Shown one piece after another: positions 33,043-40,831 of a stretch of 64,000 bases of DNA. Below the pieces are notes generated by a model. It was not told the DNA's origin, ran no database searches, and worked only from the letters and a program-made list of their open reading frames with translations. The DNA comes from JBEKTW01 sp963727845 (GTDB taxonomy: Bacteria; Bacteroidota; Ignavibacteria; UBA10030; SZUA-254): assembly GCA_963727845.1 (NCBI GenBank), contig CAVSHI010000003.1:868001-932000 (forward strand). The letters run 5' to 3'. Numbering within the stretch: position 1 is the stretch's first letter; each line of letters starts with the position of its first letter. Both the position numbers and the translations under genes were made by a program.

Positions 33043-35634
33043 TTACATCATGCCCACCGGATCGACATCGATGATGAGTTGAACGGACTTACCCTTGCCC
33101 GTTTCAGATCCTCGATAAGAATCGAGCGCTTTCCGGAGAGCCTGGTGGAGATATGTCCCGGACGGATCCGCGTGCTTCAAATCTTTGATAACGATGTGGC
33201 AACGGAACGAGCTTCTCAGCCTGGCGATCACTGCTTCAGCAGGACCAAGCGTGATGAAATGACGGCCGTGCTGCTTCAGAAGTCCGGCGAATTGCGATGC
33301 CTGACGCATCACTTCTTTTTCCTGTTTACCTTTGAATTCGATCAGCACGAGACGGGAAAACGGCGGATAATCGAGTTCCTTGCGATACGTCTGTTCCTCC
33401 GCGTAGAAAGAATTGAAACCGTGCGTGAGAACATGTTTCAAACTATAATGCTGCGGCTGGAACGTCTGGATGACGACTTCGCCCGCGAGAGCGCTCCGAC
33501 CCGCGCGGCCGGCAACCTGGGTCAACAATTGGAACGTCCTCTCCGCCGAGCGAAAATCCGGAAGAAGCATCTGGGTATCCGCAGAAATTACTCCCACGAG
33601 TGTTACGCGTGAAAAATCAAGTCCTTTGGCCACCATTTGCGTTCCGAGCAAAATGTCAACGTCACCCTCGGAGAACTTTTTCAACATCGTGTCGTGGGAT
33701 CCTTTTCGCGAGGTGGTGTCGAGATCCATGCGAATCATCGAGGCATCGGGGAAAAGTCTTTTGAGATCCTCTTCAACCCGCTGCGTACCGAATCCGCGGT
33801 ACTGGATGTCGATGCTCCGGCATTCCGGGCATGTATCCGGGGCCGGTTTGACAAAGCCACAGTAATGACAGCGCAGGTGATGCTGGGCGAGATGGTACGT
33901 TAGCGTAATATTGCAATTCTCGCACATTTCGACATAGCCACAGTCGGGACACTCGATGAAGGGTGCAAACCCCCGGCGGTTTTGAAGCAGGATGACGCCT
34001 TCTTTCTTCCTGAGTCTGTCTCCGATCTTTTCTTTCAGCAGGTCGGATATGGAATCGAATTCAAATTTTCGTTTCGATGCCCGGGCTTTCGCCGCATCCA
34101 CCTTGAATTCGGCCAGCCGCTCATCCCGGAAAAGCGAGAGTCTCTTTTGCCGCTCGGCGGTCATATCAACAATCTCGATCCGGGGCAGCCGTGCGTTGTC
34201 AACCCGCTCCGGAAGTTCAATCAGCTTGTATTTGAGATTTACGGCATTCGTATACGACTCGAACGACGGCGTGGCAGAACCGAGAACGACAACGGCGTTG
34301 GCATAACTTGCCCGCATGATGGCGACATCGCGCGCATGGTAGCGAGGTGTTTGATCAAACTGTTTGTACGAAGCCTCCTGTTCTTCGTCAACGACGATGA
34401 GTCCGAGATTCCGCAGCGGCGCAAAGACGGCCGAACGCGGACCTATGACAATATCACAGCGGCCTTCCCGTGCCAGCCGCCAGATATCGTAACGTTCGCC
34501 GAGCGACATCCTGCTGTGAATCGCCACGACCCTGTCGCCAAAATGATATTTGAAACGCCGGACAATTTGCGGCGTTAGCGAAATTTCAGGCACAAGAACA
34601 ATGGCTGTTTTCCCAAGCCGCAATGCTTCCCGGATAGCCTCGATGTACACCTGCGTTTTACCGCTTCCGGTGACACCATGGAGCAGGAACGTCTGGAATC
34701 GATTCTGCTCTAATCCCGATTGAATTATCTCCAACGCTTGTTTCTGATGAGAATTCAGAACGATGTCCCGGGCGCCGAGTGAAGACGGGTAAAGATCGTA
34801 CTCCGTTATCCTGGAGACTTCCCGCCCCCCGATCGCGACAAGTTGTTTGCGTTCTAGCGTTCTCAACGTGGAAAGAGATATCCCTGTGTCCCTGAGAAAC
34901 CGGGTCACGGGAATGTTTGCCGATTCCACCGAGATCAGTTTTCGTATCGCATCGATCTGGCGTGAAGCTCCCCCGCGGCTCTTTCCCGATTCAATGCTCG
35001 CGAGCCATTGGCGCCAACGTGTCCTTGCCGTTTCATCGATCTCAATCACTTTTTCTGTCTTGGATGTGGTTGTCAACCGGGGCTCTTCTTCCATGATGCT
35101 AAGATAACCCTCCCGCTCAAGCGCGTTCAGTGTCGCATAGATGCTTTTGGTCCCGATCTTCTTCTGAAGACTGGAAACGCTCATGGACGGCGATTTCGAT
35201 AATGTCCTTAATATATCCTGTTGTGCCTTTGTCATCGATTCCAGCGCGGCCGCCTGCTCAATGCCGGGCACGATTAACCTGACGCTGCGTTTCCCGGCAC
35301 GCAGCGCTCCCTGAACGAGGAGGCTTTTCAGAACTTCACCGAGAGAGACGAAATAATAATCCGCCATCCATTCGGCGAGACGGAACAATTCGCCGGAGAT
35401 GATCGGCTCGAGGTCAAGAACGTCCTGGACAGCCCGGAGATGTGCGGAAGGAGAACTGAACTGCGGGACGCGTGTCGATACTTTAACGACGACGCCGACC
35501 ACGGTTCGTTTCCCGAACGGTGCAACTGCGCGCACTCCGGGTTGGATGGCATGGTGAAGCTCCGGCGGCACGGTGTAGGTGAATAATTTATCGACCGCTA
35601 GCGGAACGGCAAGGTCAATGTATAATGGAGGCAA
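33043..35634 (-). CDS. priA: Primosomal replication-restart helicase PriA
   Basis: An 863-residue DNA helicase that reloads the replisome at stalled forks. The N-terminal fork-binding domain starts with YIDLAVPLAVDKLFTYTVP. A winged-helix region spans about residues 110-290. The helicase core has Walker A HGVTGSGKT, DEEQEASYKQ (DEAH-box equivalent) and VVLGSATPSFES. The two zinc-binding modules specific to PriA are visible (CPDCGYVEMCENC and CHYCGFVKPAPDTCPEC). It is longer than E. coli PriA (732 residues) because of the expanded middle region. The C-terminal part contains LAGEVVIQTFQPQHYSL. It stands alone, with AT-rich gaps on both sides. Confidence 0.97.
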   Translation of the reverse strand: MPPLYIDLAVPLAVDKLFTYTVPPELHHAIQPGVRAVAPFGKRTVVGVVVKVSTRVPQFSSPSAHLRAVQDVLDLEPIISGELFRLAEWMADYYFVSLGEVLKSLLVQGALRAGKRSVRLIVPGIEQAAALESMTKAQQDILRTLSKSPSMSVSSLQKKIGTKSIYATLNALEREGYLSIMEEEPRLTTTSKTEKVIEIDETARTRWRQWLASIESGKSRGGASRQIDAIRKLISVESANIPVTRFLRDTGISLSTLRTLERKQLVAIGGREVSRITEYDLYPSSLGARDIVLNSHQKQALEIIQSGLEQNRFQTFLLHGVTGSGKTQVYIEAIREALRLGKTAIVLVPEISLTPQIVRRFKYHFGDRVVAIHSRMSLGERYDIWRLAREGRCDIVIGPRSAVFAPLRNLGLIVVDEEQEASYKQFDQTPRYHARDVAIMRASYANAVVVLGSATPSFESYTNAVNLKYKLIELPERVDNARLPRIEIVDMTAERQKRLSLFRDERLAEFKVDAAKARASKRKFEFDSISDLLKEKIGDRLRKKEGVILLQNRRGFAPFIECPDCGYVEMCENCNITLTYHLAQHHLRCHYCGFVKPAPDTCPECRSIDIQYRGFGTQRVEEDLKRLFPDASMIRMDLDTTSRKGSHDTMLKKFSEGDVDILLGTQMVAKGLDFSRVTLVGVISADTQMLLPDFRSAERTFQLLTQVAGRAGRSALAGEVVIQTFQPQHYSLKHVLTHGFNSFYAEEQTYRKELDYPPFSRLVLIEFKGKQEKEVMRQASQFAGLLKQHGRHFITLGPAEAVIARLRSSFRCHIVIKDLKHADPSGTYLHQALRKALDSYRGSETGKGKSVQLIIDVDPVGMM

Positions 35635-35639
35635 TGATC

Positions 35640-35697
35640 AATGAAGAAATGGAGTAATGGAGTATTGGATTAATGGATAAATGGATAAATGGACTAT
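35640..35697. repeat. Iterated ATGG-type spacer repeats
   Basis: A chain of short units (AATGGAGTAATGGAGTATTGG, TTAATGGATAAATGGATAAA) directly upstream of priA. Similar ATTCATTG/CAATGAAT chains occur in most gaps of the kinase array. The rest of the gap (35698-35881) shows nothing I can name. Confidence 0.55.
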
Positions 35698-35881
35698 GAG
35701 TCCAAGGTTCGATCCTCTGAAGAAAATTTCGTCAAAAAAGGTGGGAGAAGCAAATCTTGATTATCTCCTTACCTTTTTGTATCCTTGATTAAGTTTTTGC
35801 CATGATTTGCGGCAGGATGCGTGGACGCGCATTCTATCATTCTTTGAGCGAACATTACAACGGTAGCGCAACAAAGGTCAT

Positions 35882-36523
35882 GTGCGTTCTTCCATCAATA
35901 CTACGGGGACCAATGTGAACACACTCTGGAACAACACCAAGAAGCTTATCGACAGGTATCCGATCCTCTTCATCGGCCTGGCGATTTATCTGTACTATTT
36001 CTTTACCTCGTTTAACTTCTTCAAACACATCGGCGAGAGAAGAAGTTTTTTCGATTACATTCTCCAGTTCGATTCATTATTCTTCATGTGGCTCGCGGCA
36101 TTTGCTTTCTCGCAATTCAAGAAGATTCAAAAAGCGTACAAGGAAGAAAGGGAGCGTATGCGGGACATGGAGCGCATCGTCGACCAGCAGAGAATTTCCC
36201 AGCAAATTATCAACGACATCACAACACTGCTGCAGGACAATGTGAACAATCCACTCGCGGTCATTTCGCTGACAACCCAGGAGATACGAAAAAGGATGGG
36301 GGGCGATTCCGAACTTCTCCGCGGAATCGAGCGTATCGAGACGGCTTTGCACCGCATTCATGGTACGGTCCGGGACCTCAAGGCATATGAGGAACAGAAA
36401 GTGCTTGAAGATGACCTCGAAGCCATTCGGACATCAGGACAAGCAAGGATACTGATAGCAATCCATTTTACAGGAAGAGTATTGCCGTATCCCCGGCCGG
36501 GGGATTTCCGGGAAACTCATTGA
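35882..36523 (+). CDS. Membrane protein with a histidine-kinase-like dimerisation segment but no ATPase domain
   Basis: A 213-residue protein from a GTG start. Two membrane segments (YPILFIGLAIYLYYFFTSF and FDSLFFMWLAAFAFSQF) are followed by a coiled coil (residues about 80-115). A segment LLQDNVNNPLAVISLTTQEI then copies the HisKA pattern HELNNPLAVIS but has Asn-Val where the phosphoryl His and following Glu/Leu should be. No ATPase domain follows, and the last 35 residues look unlike any domain. It could be a decayed sensor kinase, a dimerisation partner or a frameshifted gene. It is one of three plus-strand genes and is followed 43 bases later by a lipoprotein gene. Confidence 0.6.
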   Translation: MRSSINTTGTNVNTLWNNTKKLIDRYPILFIGLAIYLYYFFTSFNFFKHIGERRSFFDYILQFDSLFFMWLAAFAFSQFKKIQKAYKEERERMRDMERIVDQQRISQQIINDITTLLQDNVNNPLAVISLTTQEIRKRMGGDSELLRGIERIETALHRIHGTVRDLKAYEEQKVLEDDLEAIRTSGQARILIAIHFTGRVLPYPRPGDFRETH

Positions 36524-36566
36524 GAGTGGCGATTGTTCTATCTTTATCGATTAGTGCGAGGATGGT

Positions 36567-37385
36567 ATGAGACATTTTCTGATGCAGGCATTACTGGCCA
36601 CCGTTGTGGTGTTGCTGACAAGCTGTGCCATCACGACAGATTGGATTTACAACGGCATCATGGACACGCCTCCGTCGAAGTGGTCCAATGACATGTGCCG
36701 CATGGTCATCGGGAGAGCGATGGCGAACAACGCCAAAGACAACGACGCAAGCATACGGGTATTTGCGCTTCCGTTTACGCCGCTTATCATCACTGCCCTT
36801 AACCAGGAGCAGCACAACAAGAAACAGCTTTCCGACGATGATTATCAGATGAACATCCAGCAGGAGGCCAAAGAGTGTTTAGGCATGCACGTCGACTGGC
36901 AGACGAATTCTTACCTTGACGCCAAAGGCAGTTTTTACAAGAGCGCCTTGCAATTGGATTCGCTCATGTTTCTTGTGACTTTCGACATCAAGGCCCGCCA
37001 GAATCCATACATCAACGTCGTCTTCCCGTCAGGATCTCAGTCGACAGGAGGCATCATAACCCCAACGTCAAGCCATGAGGGAGTTTTGGGAAATCCGCTC
37101 TATGGGATGACTGACATGCCACCGGAAATGGATGACCTGGCACAAAATATATTTCTGCAAAACGACCAAGGCGTGCACATCAAACCGCGTTACGTCTGGA
37201 TGAGGAAACAGGGCCTGCTGGTAAAATCGGAATCAATGCTTGTGATGTTCAACCTCCGCAAGGAGATGACTCATTTCCTTCAGGGAGCGCAGGAAATGGA
37301 TCTTGTCTTGAATGGATTCGGAAAAGATGTTCGCCTGCGGTTCGACCTAACGTCGGGACAGTTTGAGGCGCAAGCTGTGCGATAA
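36567..37385 (+). CDS. Lipoprotein of unknown function
   Basis: A 272-residue protein with a lipoprotein signal (MRHFLMQALLATVVVLLTSC, lipobox LTSC). The mature part has no repeats or membrane segment and ends in a beta-rich stretch (VLNGFGKDVRLRFDLTSGQF). It should be attached to a membrane facing the periplasm. I do not recognise the family. It follows the kinase-like membrane protein by 43 bases and is probably co-transcribed with it. Confidence 0.75.
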   Translation: MRHFLMQALLATVVVLLTSCAITTDWIYNGIMDTPPSKWSNDMCRMVIGRAMANNAKDNDASIRVFALPFTPLIITALNQEQHNKKQLSDDDYQMNIQQEAKECLGMHVDWQTNSYLDAKGSFYKSALQLDSLMFLVTFDIKARQNPYINVVFPSGSQSTGGIITPTSSHEGVLGNPLYGMTDMPPEMDDLAQNIFLQNDQGVHIKPRYVWMRKQGLLVKSESMLVMFNLRKEMTHFLQGAQEMDLVLNGFGKDVRLRFDLTSGQFEAQAVR

Positions 37386-37440
37386 CGGTCTTAGGTAACT
37401 CCCCGCCTGCGGGAATGGTACAATGGAAAAATGAATCAAT

Positions 37441-37593
37441 TCAGTTCTCCCTCCCATACGGCAGGACGAAGATCTTTCTGTCCGGGCTTGTTACCACCCT
37501 GTTAGCGAATTCCACGTGCAAGCCGCACGCTGCCACAACGTCGGCCTTGATGATGCTGCCGCCCCATGTGCAACCGAGGATTTTCGTTTTCAT
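37441..37593 (-). CDS. Possible small protein of 50 residues
   Basis: Reading from an ATG at 37593, this frame gives 50 residues starting MKTKILGCTWGGSIIKAD and ending FVLPYGREN. A GGTGAG ribosome-binding-like sequence lies about 10 bases upstream. The composition (balanced hydrophobic, Gly and charged residues, two Cys) looks protein-like, and it lies 30 bases after the ABM gene on the same strand. No family is recognised, and a plus-strand frame overlapping it looks worse. Only comparison with related genomes could show that it is real. Confidence 0.3.
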   Translation of the reverse strand: MKTKILGCTWGGSIIKADVVAACGLHVEFANRVVTSPDRKIFVLPYGREN

Positions 37594-37622
37594 GTGCGAT
37601 TCTCACCAAACGAAACCTCTCC

Positions 37623-38387
37623 TCACTGTCCGCCGAATCTCACACCGGTAACAACGCGGTAGTGCTCCACAGCCGCATCCTCACTCATGACAACCTTCTT
37701 GCCCGAATCCTTATCCAGTTGCATTTTCCACTGGTATGATTCCGAATACGTATCCTTCAGTTTATCGCTCAGGCTATTGAAGAGTCCGCTTCGCTCGTAG
37801 TTCTCCACATCCTGCTGGCTGTCCCAGACGGTCACGGAGAAGAGTTCGACATCATTTGTCCAACCCTCGGTGAGATATGCATAGCGACAACCTTTCACTG
37901 ATCGCAGTGCGGGGATAACTTCGGTGGTGTAAATCCGCTCGAAATCTTCCAGTCTTCCGGGGCGAACCTTTGGCGCAACAATTCTGACATACATGGACTG
38001 TGATCTATCCGCCGGTGATGCCGCACCCTCCTTGAATGCTCCGACCGAATACGATTTTACGAGCGGTTCCTCAACAACAGGAACGTATTCCAACGTCAGG
38101 TCCTTTGAAAGCTGAACTTTCCATTCCGCGGAATCGGCAAGGAAGGTTTTGATTTCCTCAATCAGATTCCGATATAGTTCGCTGCTGCCGTAGGCTTCCG
38201 CATTCGCTTGATTATCCCAAAGAGTCATTGAAACCCCTTCGCCGGAATGTTCCTCGCTCCGCATAAGGCTCGCGAAAAGACATCCGTTGGTGCTTTTGAG
38301 GGCTGGGATGACCTTTTGATCATAAAATTCCCTCATTTCCGATATTCTCTCCGGGTTTACCTTCATTTGAACTAATCGCATGTACAT
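37623..38387 (-). CDS. Protein with two tandem antibiotic-biosynthesis-monooxygenase (ABM) domains
   Basis: The start at 38387 is preferred because an AAAGGAG site lies 7 bases upstream and the first ABM domain begins right there (MYMRLVQMKVNPERISEM); the open frame extends 67 codons further but through remnant sequence. The protein is 254 residues: ABM domain 1 (about 1-95) and ABM domain 2 (about 125-225, starting MYVRIVAPKVRPGRLEDFER). Each has the pattern of a dimeric alpha/beta barrel with VIPAL and a VTVWDSQ or MTLWDNQ strand. ABM folds bind small molecules or heme and may act as cofactor-free oxygenases. It lies at the downstream end of the kinase array, where a truncated kinase start precedes it. 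Confidence 0.8.
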   Translation of the reverse strand: MYMRLVQMKVNPERISEMREFYDQKVIPALKSTNGCLFASLMRSEEHSGEGVSMTLWDNQANAEAYGSSELYRNLIEEIKTFLADSAEWKVQLSKDLTLEYVPVVEEPLVKSYSVGAFKEGAASPADRSQSMYVRIVAPKVRPGRLEDFERIYTTEVIPALRSVKGCRYAYLTEGWTNDVELFSVTVWDSQQDVENYERSGLFNSLSDKLKDTYSESYQWKMQLDKDSGKKVVMSEDAAVEHYRVVTGVRFGGQ

Positions 38388-38410
38388 GGTGTCTTCTCCT
38401 TTCTTCCGGT

Positions 38411-38503
38411 TTAGTTGAGGGCTGATCCATTGAGCTTCATCAATCTTGCTTTTGCATCCTGCAGGTCCGGGAATTTGAAATGAGATATTGTCTGACCGAT
38501 CAT
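38411..38503 (-). pseudogene. Truncated kinase 5' end (30 codons)
   Basis: The frame starts MIGQTISHFKFPDLQ. The first eight residues are those of the array's kinases, after which it departs and stops after 30 residues. It lies 23 bases upstream of the ABM gene start, not of a kinase. It suggests that a kinase gene once began here. Confidence 0.65.
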
Positions 38504-38547
38504 AGACATTTTTTTTATTCCTTCGATGGTTCATTGACCCAATGAAT

Positions 38548-38578
38548 CTCAGCCAGAGGCTGATGCGCCTCCGGCGCA
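38548..38578. repeat. Palindromic repeat, family A
   Basis: CAGCCAGAGGCTG followed by ATGCGCCTCCGGCGCA: two adjacent hairpins (CAGCC-tct-GGCTG on the other strand, and TGCGCC/GGCGCA). A second copy lies in the opposite orientation at 54462-54493. This one is in the gap between the ABM gene and the first TPR kinase. Confidence 0.7.
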
Positions 38579-38617
38579 AATGATACAATGGTACAACGAT
38601 TCAATCCTTTTCATTTC

Positions 38618-39577
38618 TTACTTCCCTTTCATCAGCTCAATGTACTCCGGCTCGTTGCGGATGCGATTAATATCTGGATCCCGCTTGATCCATTCATAAT
38701 TCTCATAACCTGCGTCGATTCCTCTTTTGAGAGCCTGCACTGCCAATGATTTTTCACCGATCTGAGCATAAAAACAGCTCGCGTTATACATCATAACGGC
38801 ATCGTCGGGACTTAATTCCAGCGCTTTCGCGGTTTTGAGTTTTGCTTCCTCTATCTTACCCACTCGTGCTAATGCAAGAGCATTGTAGATGAACGCGCGC
38901 GCGTCATCCGGATGCTGTGAGAGATATCGGGGATAGAACTCAAGCGCCCGATGGGACGTCTCCTTGAATTTCACCATATCACCCAAGCGCTCGTAAACCA
39001 TTTCGAGGTCACCGTAAGCAGAATAGAAATCGGGATTGAGCATCAAGACCTTGCTAAACAGCTCGACCGATTCCCGGTCACGATCCAAGTTCCGGTAGAT
39101 TCTGCCAAGGATCCAATAGGCAACGTAATTGTTTGGATCAAGCTCGATCGCCTTTTGCCCGGTTTCGAGTGCATCGGGATACTGTTTCTTGTTATAGTAT
39201 GCGAGGGCAAGCGCAGCATATGCTTCCGACAATGTGGGATCGTACATGAGAGCTTTCAGGCTCGACTCAATTGCTTTCTCTAACCAACTTTCTTTTCTCT
39301 CGAATGCCTGGTAATATGTGGCATACGATTCCCCTAACGCAGCATACGCGCTCGCATAACGCGGATCCAGATCAATAGCTCTCTGGAACAGGTCAATGGA
39401 AAAATTCACACCATTCTTCGTCCGACGATTGAGAAAATCCCTACCCCGAAGATAGCAGTCAAAGGCCTCGGTGCTCAGAGTCGAACGTTTGGTCAGAACC
39501 ACTTTCTCCGAAGGGGAAATCTTTACCAACATCGTATTGACAATCTGTTTGGAGACCTGCTCTTGAATATCAAACAC
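38618..39577 (-). CDS. TPR half of a frameshifted kinase-TPR protein
   Basis: A 319-residue frame beginning MFDIQEQVSKQIVNTML and made of TPR repeats (for example AIDLDPRYASAYAALGESYA, AIELDPNNYVAYWILGRIY, ALELSPDDAVMMYNASCFY), ending IRNEPEYIELMKGK. It aligns along its whole length with the C-terminal part of the intact paralogue at 46942-49101. Just upstream the correct frame (DVETDDQLWAETYKGKLADV) can be read and joins to the kinase half at 39618-40748 once one base is removed from the TT at 39633-39634. The full protein would be about 709 residues. Either the assembly has an error or the protein is split. Confidence 0.85.
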   Translation of the reverse strand: MFDIQEQVSKQIVNTMLVKISPSEKVVLTKRSTLSTEAFDCYLRGRDFLNRRTKNGVNFSIDLFQRAIDLDPRYASAYAALGESYATYYQAFERKESWLEKAIESSLKALMYDPTLSEAYAALALAYYNKKQYPDALETGQKAIELDPNNYVAYWILGRIYRNLDRDRESVELFSKVLMLNPDFYSAYGDLEMVYERLGDMVKFKETSHRALEFYPRYLSQHPDDARAFIYNALALARVGKIEEAKLKTAKALELSPDDAVMMYNASCFYAQIGEKSLAVQALKRGIDAGYENYEWIKRDPDINRIRNEPEYIELMKGK

Positions 39578-39617
39578 ATCGGCAAGTTTACCCTTATACG
39601 TCTCTGCCCAGAGTTGG

Positions 39618-40748
39618 TCATCGGTCTCGACGTTCGATCAACTCAACGCTGATGCGGAGGTTGTCCTGGAACTTTCTCACATTTCCGGAAAGAACATAGC
39701 GAGTTCCCAACTCTCTGCCGATCACCTTGATCTCTTTTGTGGTTCCCTTGTATTGCATCGATTTCGAACGGGGCACGACACGGATATCCTTGAGTTTCGA
39801 AAGATTGACAATCAGCTCTTCCGTCAATCCATCGCAGAAGTAATCGCTATCCTTATCGGGACTCATATTGCCGAAGGGCAAGACGGTAATGCCTTTCATC
39901 TTTGTTGTTTCCCCCCTCGCTTCAATTTCATTCTTGACATTCGTCAGGGCTTGCATGACCTCGCCCATGTTCGCATACCGATGATCCGGCTTCTTTGCCA
40001 GCATCTTCATAATGACGGGATCGACGTGGCGTGGAATCTTCTTATCCATCGAGCTTGTCAATGGCGGATCGTCGTTCACAATGAGATACAGGAGTGCCGC
40101 TTCATGTTCAGCTTTGAAGGGCAAATCGGTCGTGAGCATTTCATAGACCACAACACCTAATGCCCAGATGTCCGATCTCTGATCTGCCGGCATGCCCTGT
40201 GCCTGTTCGGGAGACATGTAGGAAAGCGTCCCGAGTGAGGTGCGCGTTTTTGTCAATCCGGAACCGCTCTTGAGTTTGGCAATCCCGAAGTCCATGATCT
40301 TTAACCGGCCATTGTCCGTAACCATAATATTTTCCGGCTTGATATCCCTGTGAACAATGTTCTTTTGATGCGCAGCCTGAAGCCCGTTGGCGATCTGCGT
40401 TGCCCATTCTATCGCCTGAGTATACGGAAGACCCGTGCTCGACTTCAACCTCGAAATATGGGATCGTAACGTTTGTCCTTCGAGGTATTCCATGACAAAG
40501 AACATTCCGCCATCCTGTTCATCAATCTCGTAAACATTAAGAATGTTAGGATGATTGAGTGCGGCAGTTGCCTTTGCTTCCTGCAGGAATCGCTCCTTGC
40601 CCTCGGCAGACGCCAAAAGATGCGCGGGAAGAAACTTGATGGCAACAAATCTGTCAAGCTTCAGATCTTGCGCTTTGTAAACTATACCCATCCCTCCTTC
40701 ACCGAGTTTCTCGAGGACCTTATAATGTGAAATTTCCTGTCCGATCAT
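39618..40748 (-). CDS. Ser/Thr protein kinase half of a frameshifted kinase-TPR protein
   Basis: The start is set at 40748 (MIGQEISHYKVLEKLGEGGMG) by comparison with five paralogues; the open frame begins at 40772. A complete kinase domain covers residues about 9-270: glycine loop GEGGMG, VAIK lysine, HRDIKPENIM catalytic loop, DFGIAKL, and GTLSYMSPEQAQG. Then a TolB/FlgO-like segment follows (GITVLPFGNMSPDKDSDYFCDGLTEELI). The frame ends in ERRDR where the paralogue continues with DVDADAQLWAETYKG. Removing one T at 39633-39634 restores the link to the TPR half downstream. No membrane helix is seen, so it is cytoplasmic. Confidence 0.88.
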   Translation of the reverse strand: MIGQEISHYKVLEKLGEGGMGIVYKAQDLKLDRFVAIKFLPAHLLASAEGKERFLQEAKATAALNHPNILNVYEIDEQDGGMFFVMEYLEGQTLRSHISRLKSSTGLPYTQAIEWATQIANGLQAAHQKNIVHRDIKPENIMVTDNGRLKIMDFGIAKLKSGSGLTKTRTSLGTLSYMSPEQAQGMPADQRSDIWALGVVVYEMLTTDLPFKAEHEAALLYLIVNDDPPLTSSMDKKIPRHVDPVIMKMLAKKPDHRYANMGEVMQALTNVKNEIEARGETTKMKGITVLPFGNMSPDKDSDYFCDGLTEELIVNLSKLKDIRVVPRSKSMQYKGTTKEIKVIGRELGTRYVLSGNVRKFQDNLRISVELIERRDR

Positions 40749-40831
40749 ATCATGGTCTTGGTCAATGGTCATTTGTCGTTGAGAGAGTGCATTGTTTGTT
40801 TCTTCGCAGATTGTTTCGTCGAGATAAGATT

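Noticed and set aside
35700..35720. tRNA-like T-arm sequence (GGTTCGATCC)
   Set aside because: No acceptor, D or anticodon arms can be folded around it.
37415..37651. Plus-strand open frame of 78 codons
   Set aside because: No ribosome-binding site, unusual composition, and it overlaps the end of the ABM gene and a better-looking minus-strand small frame.
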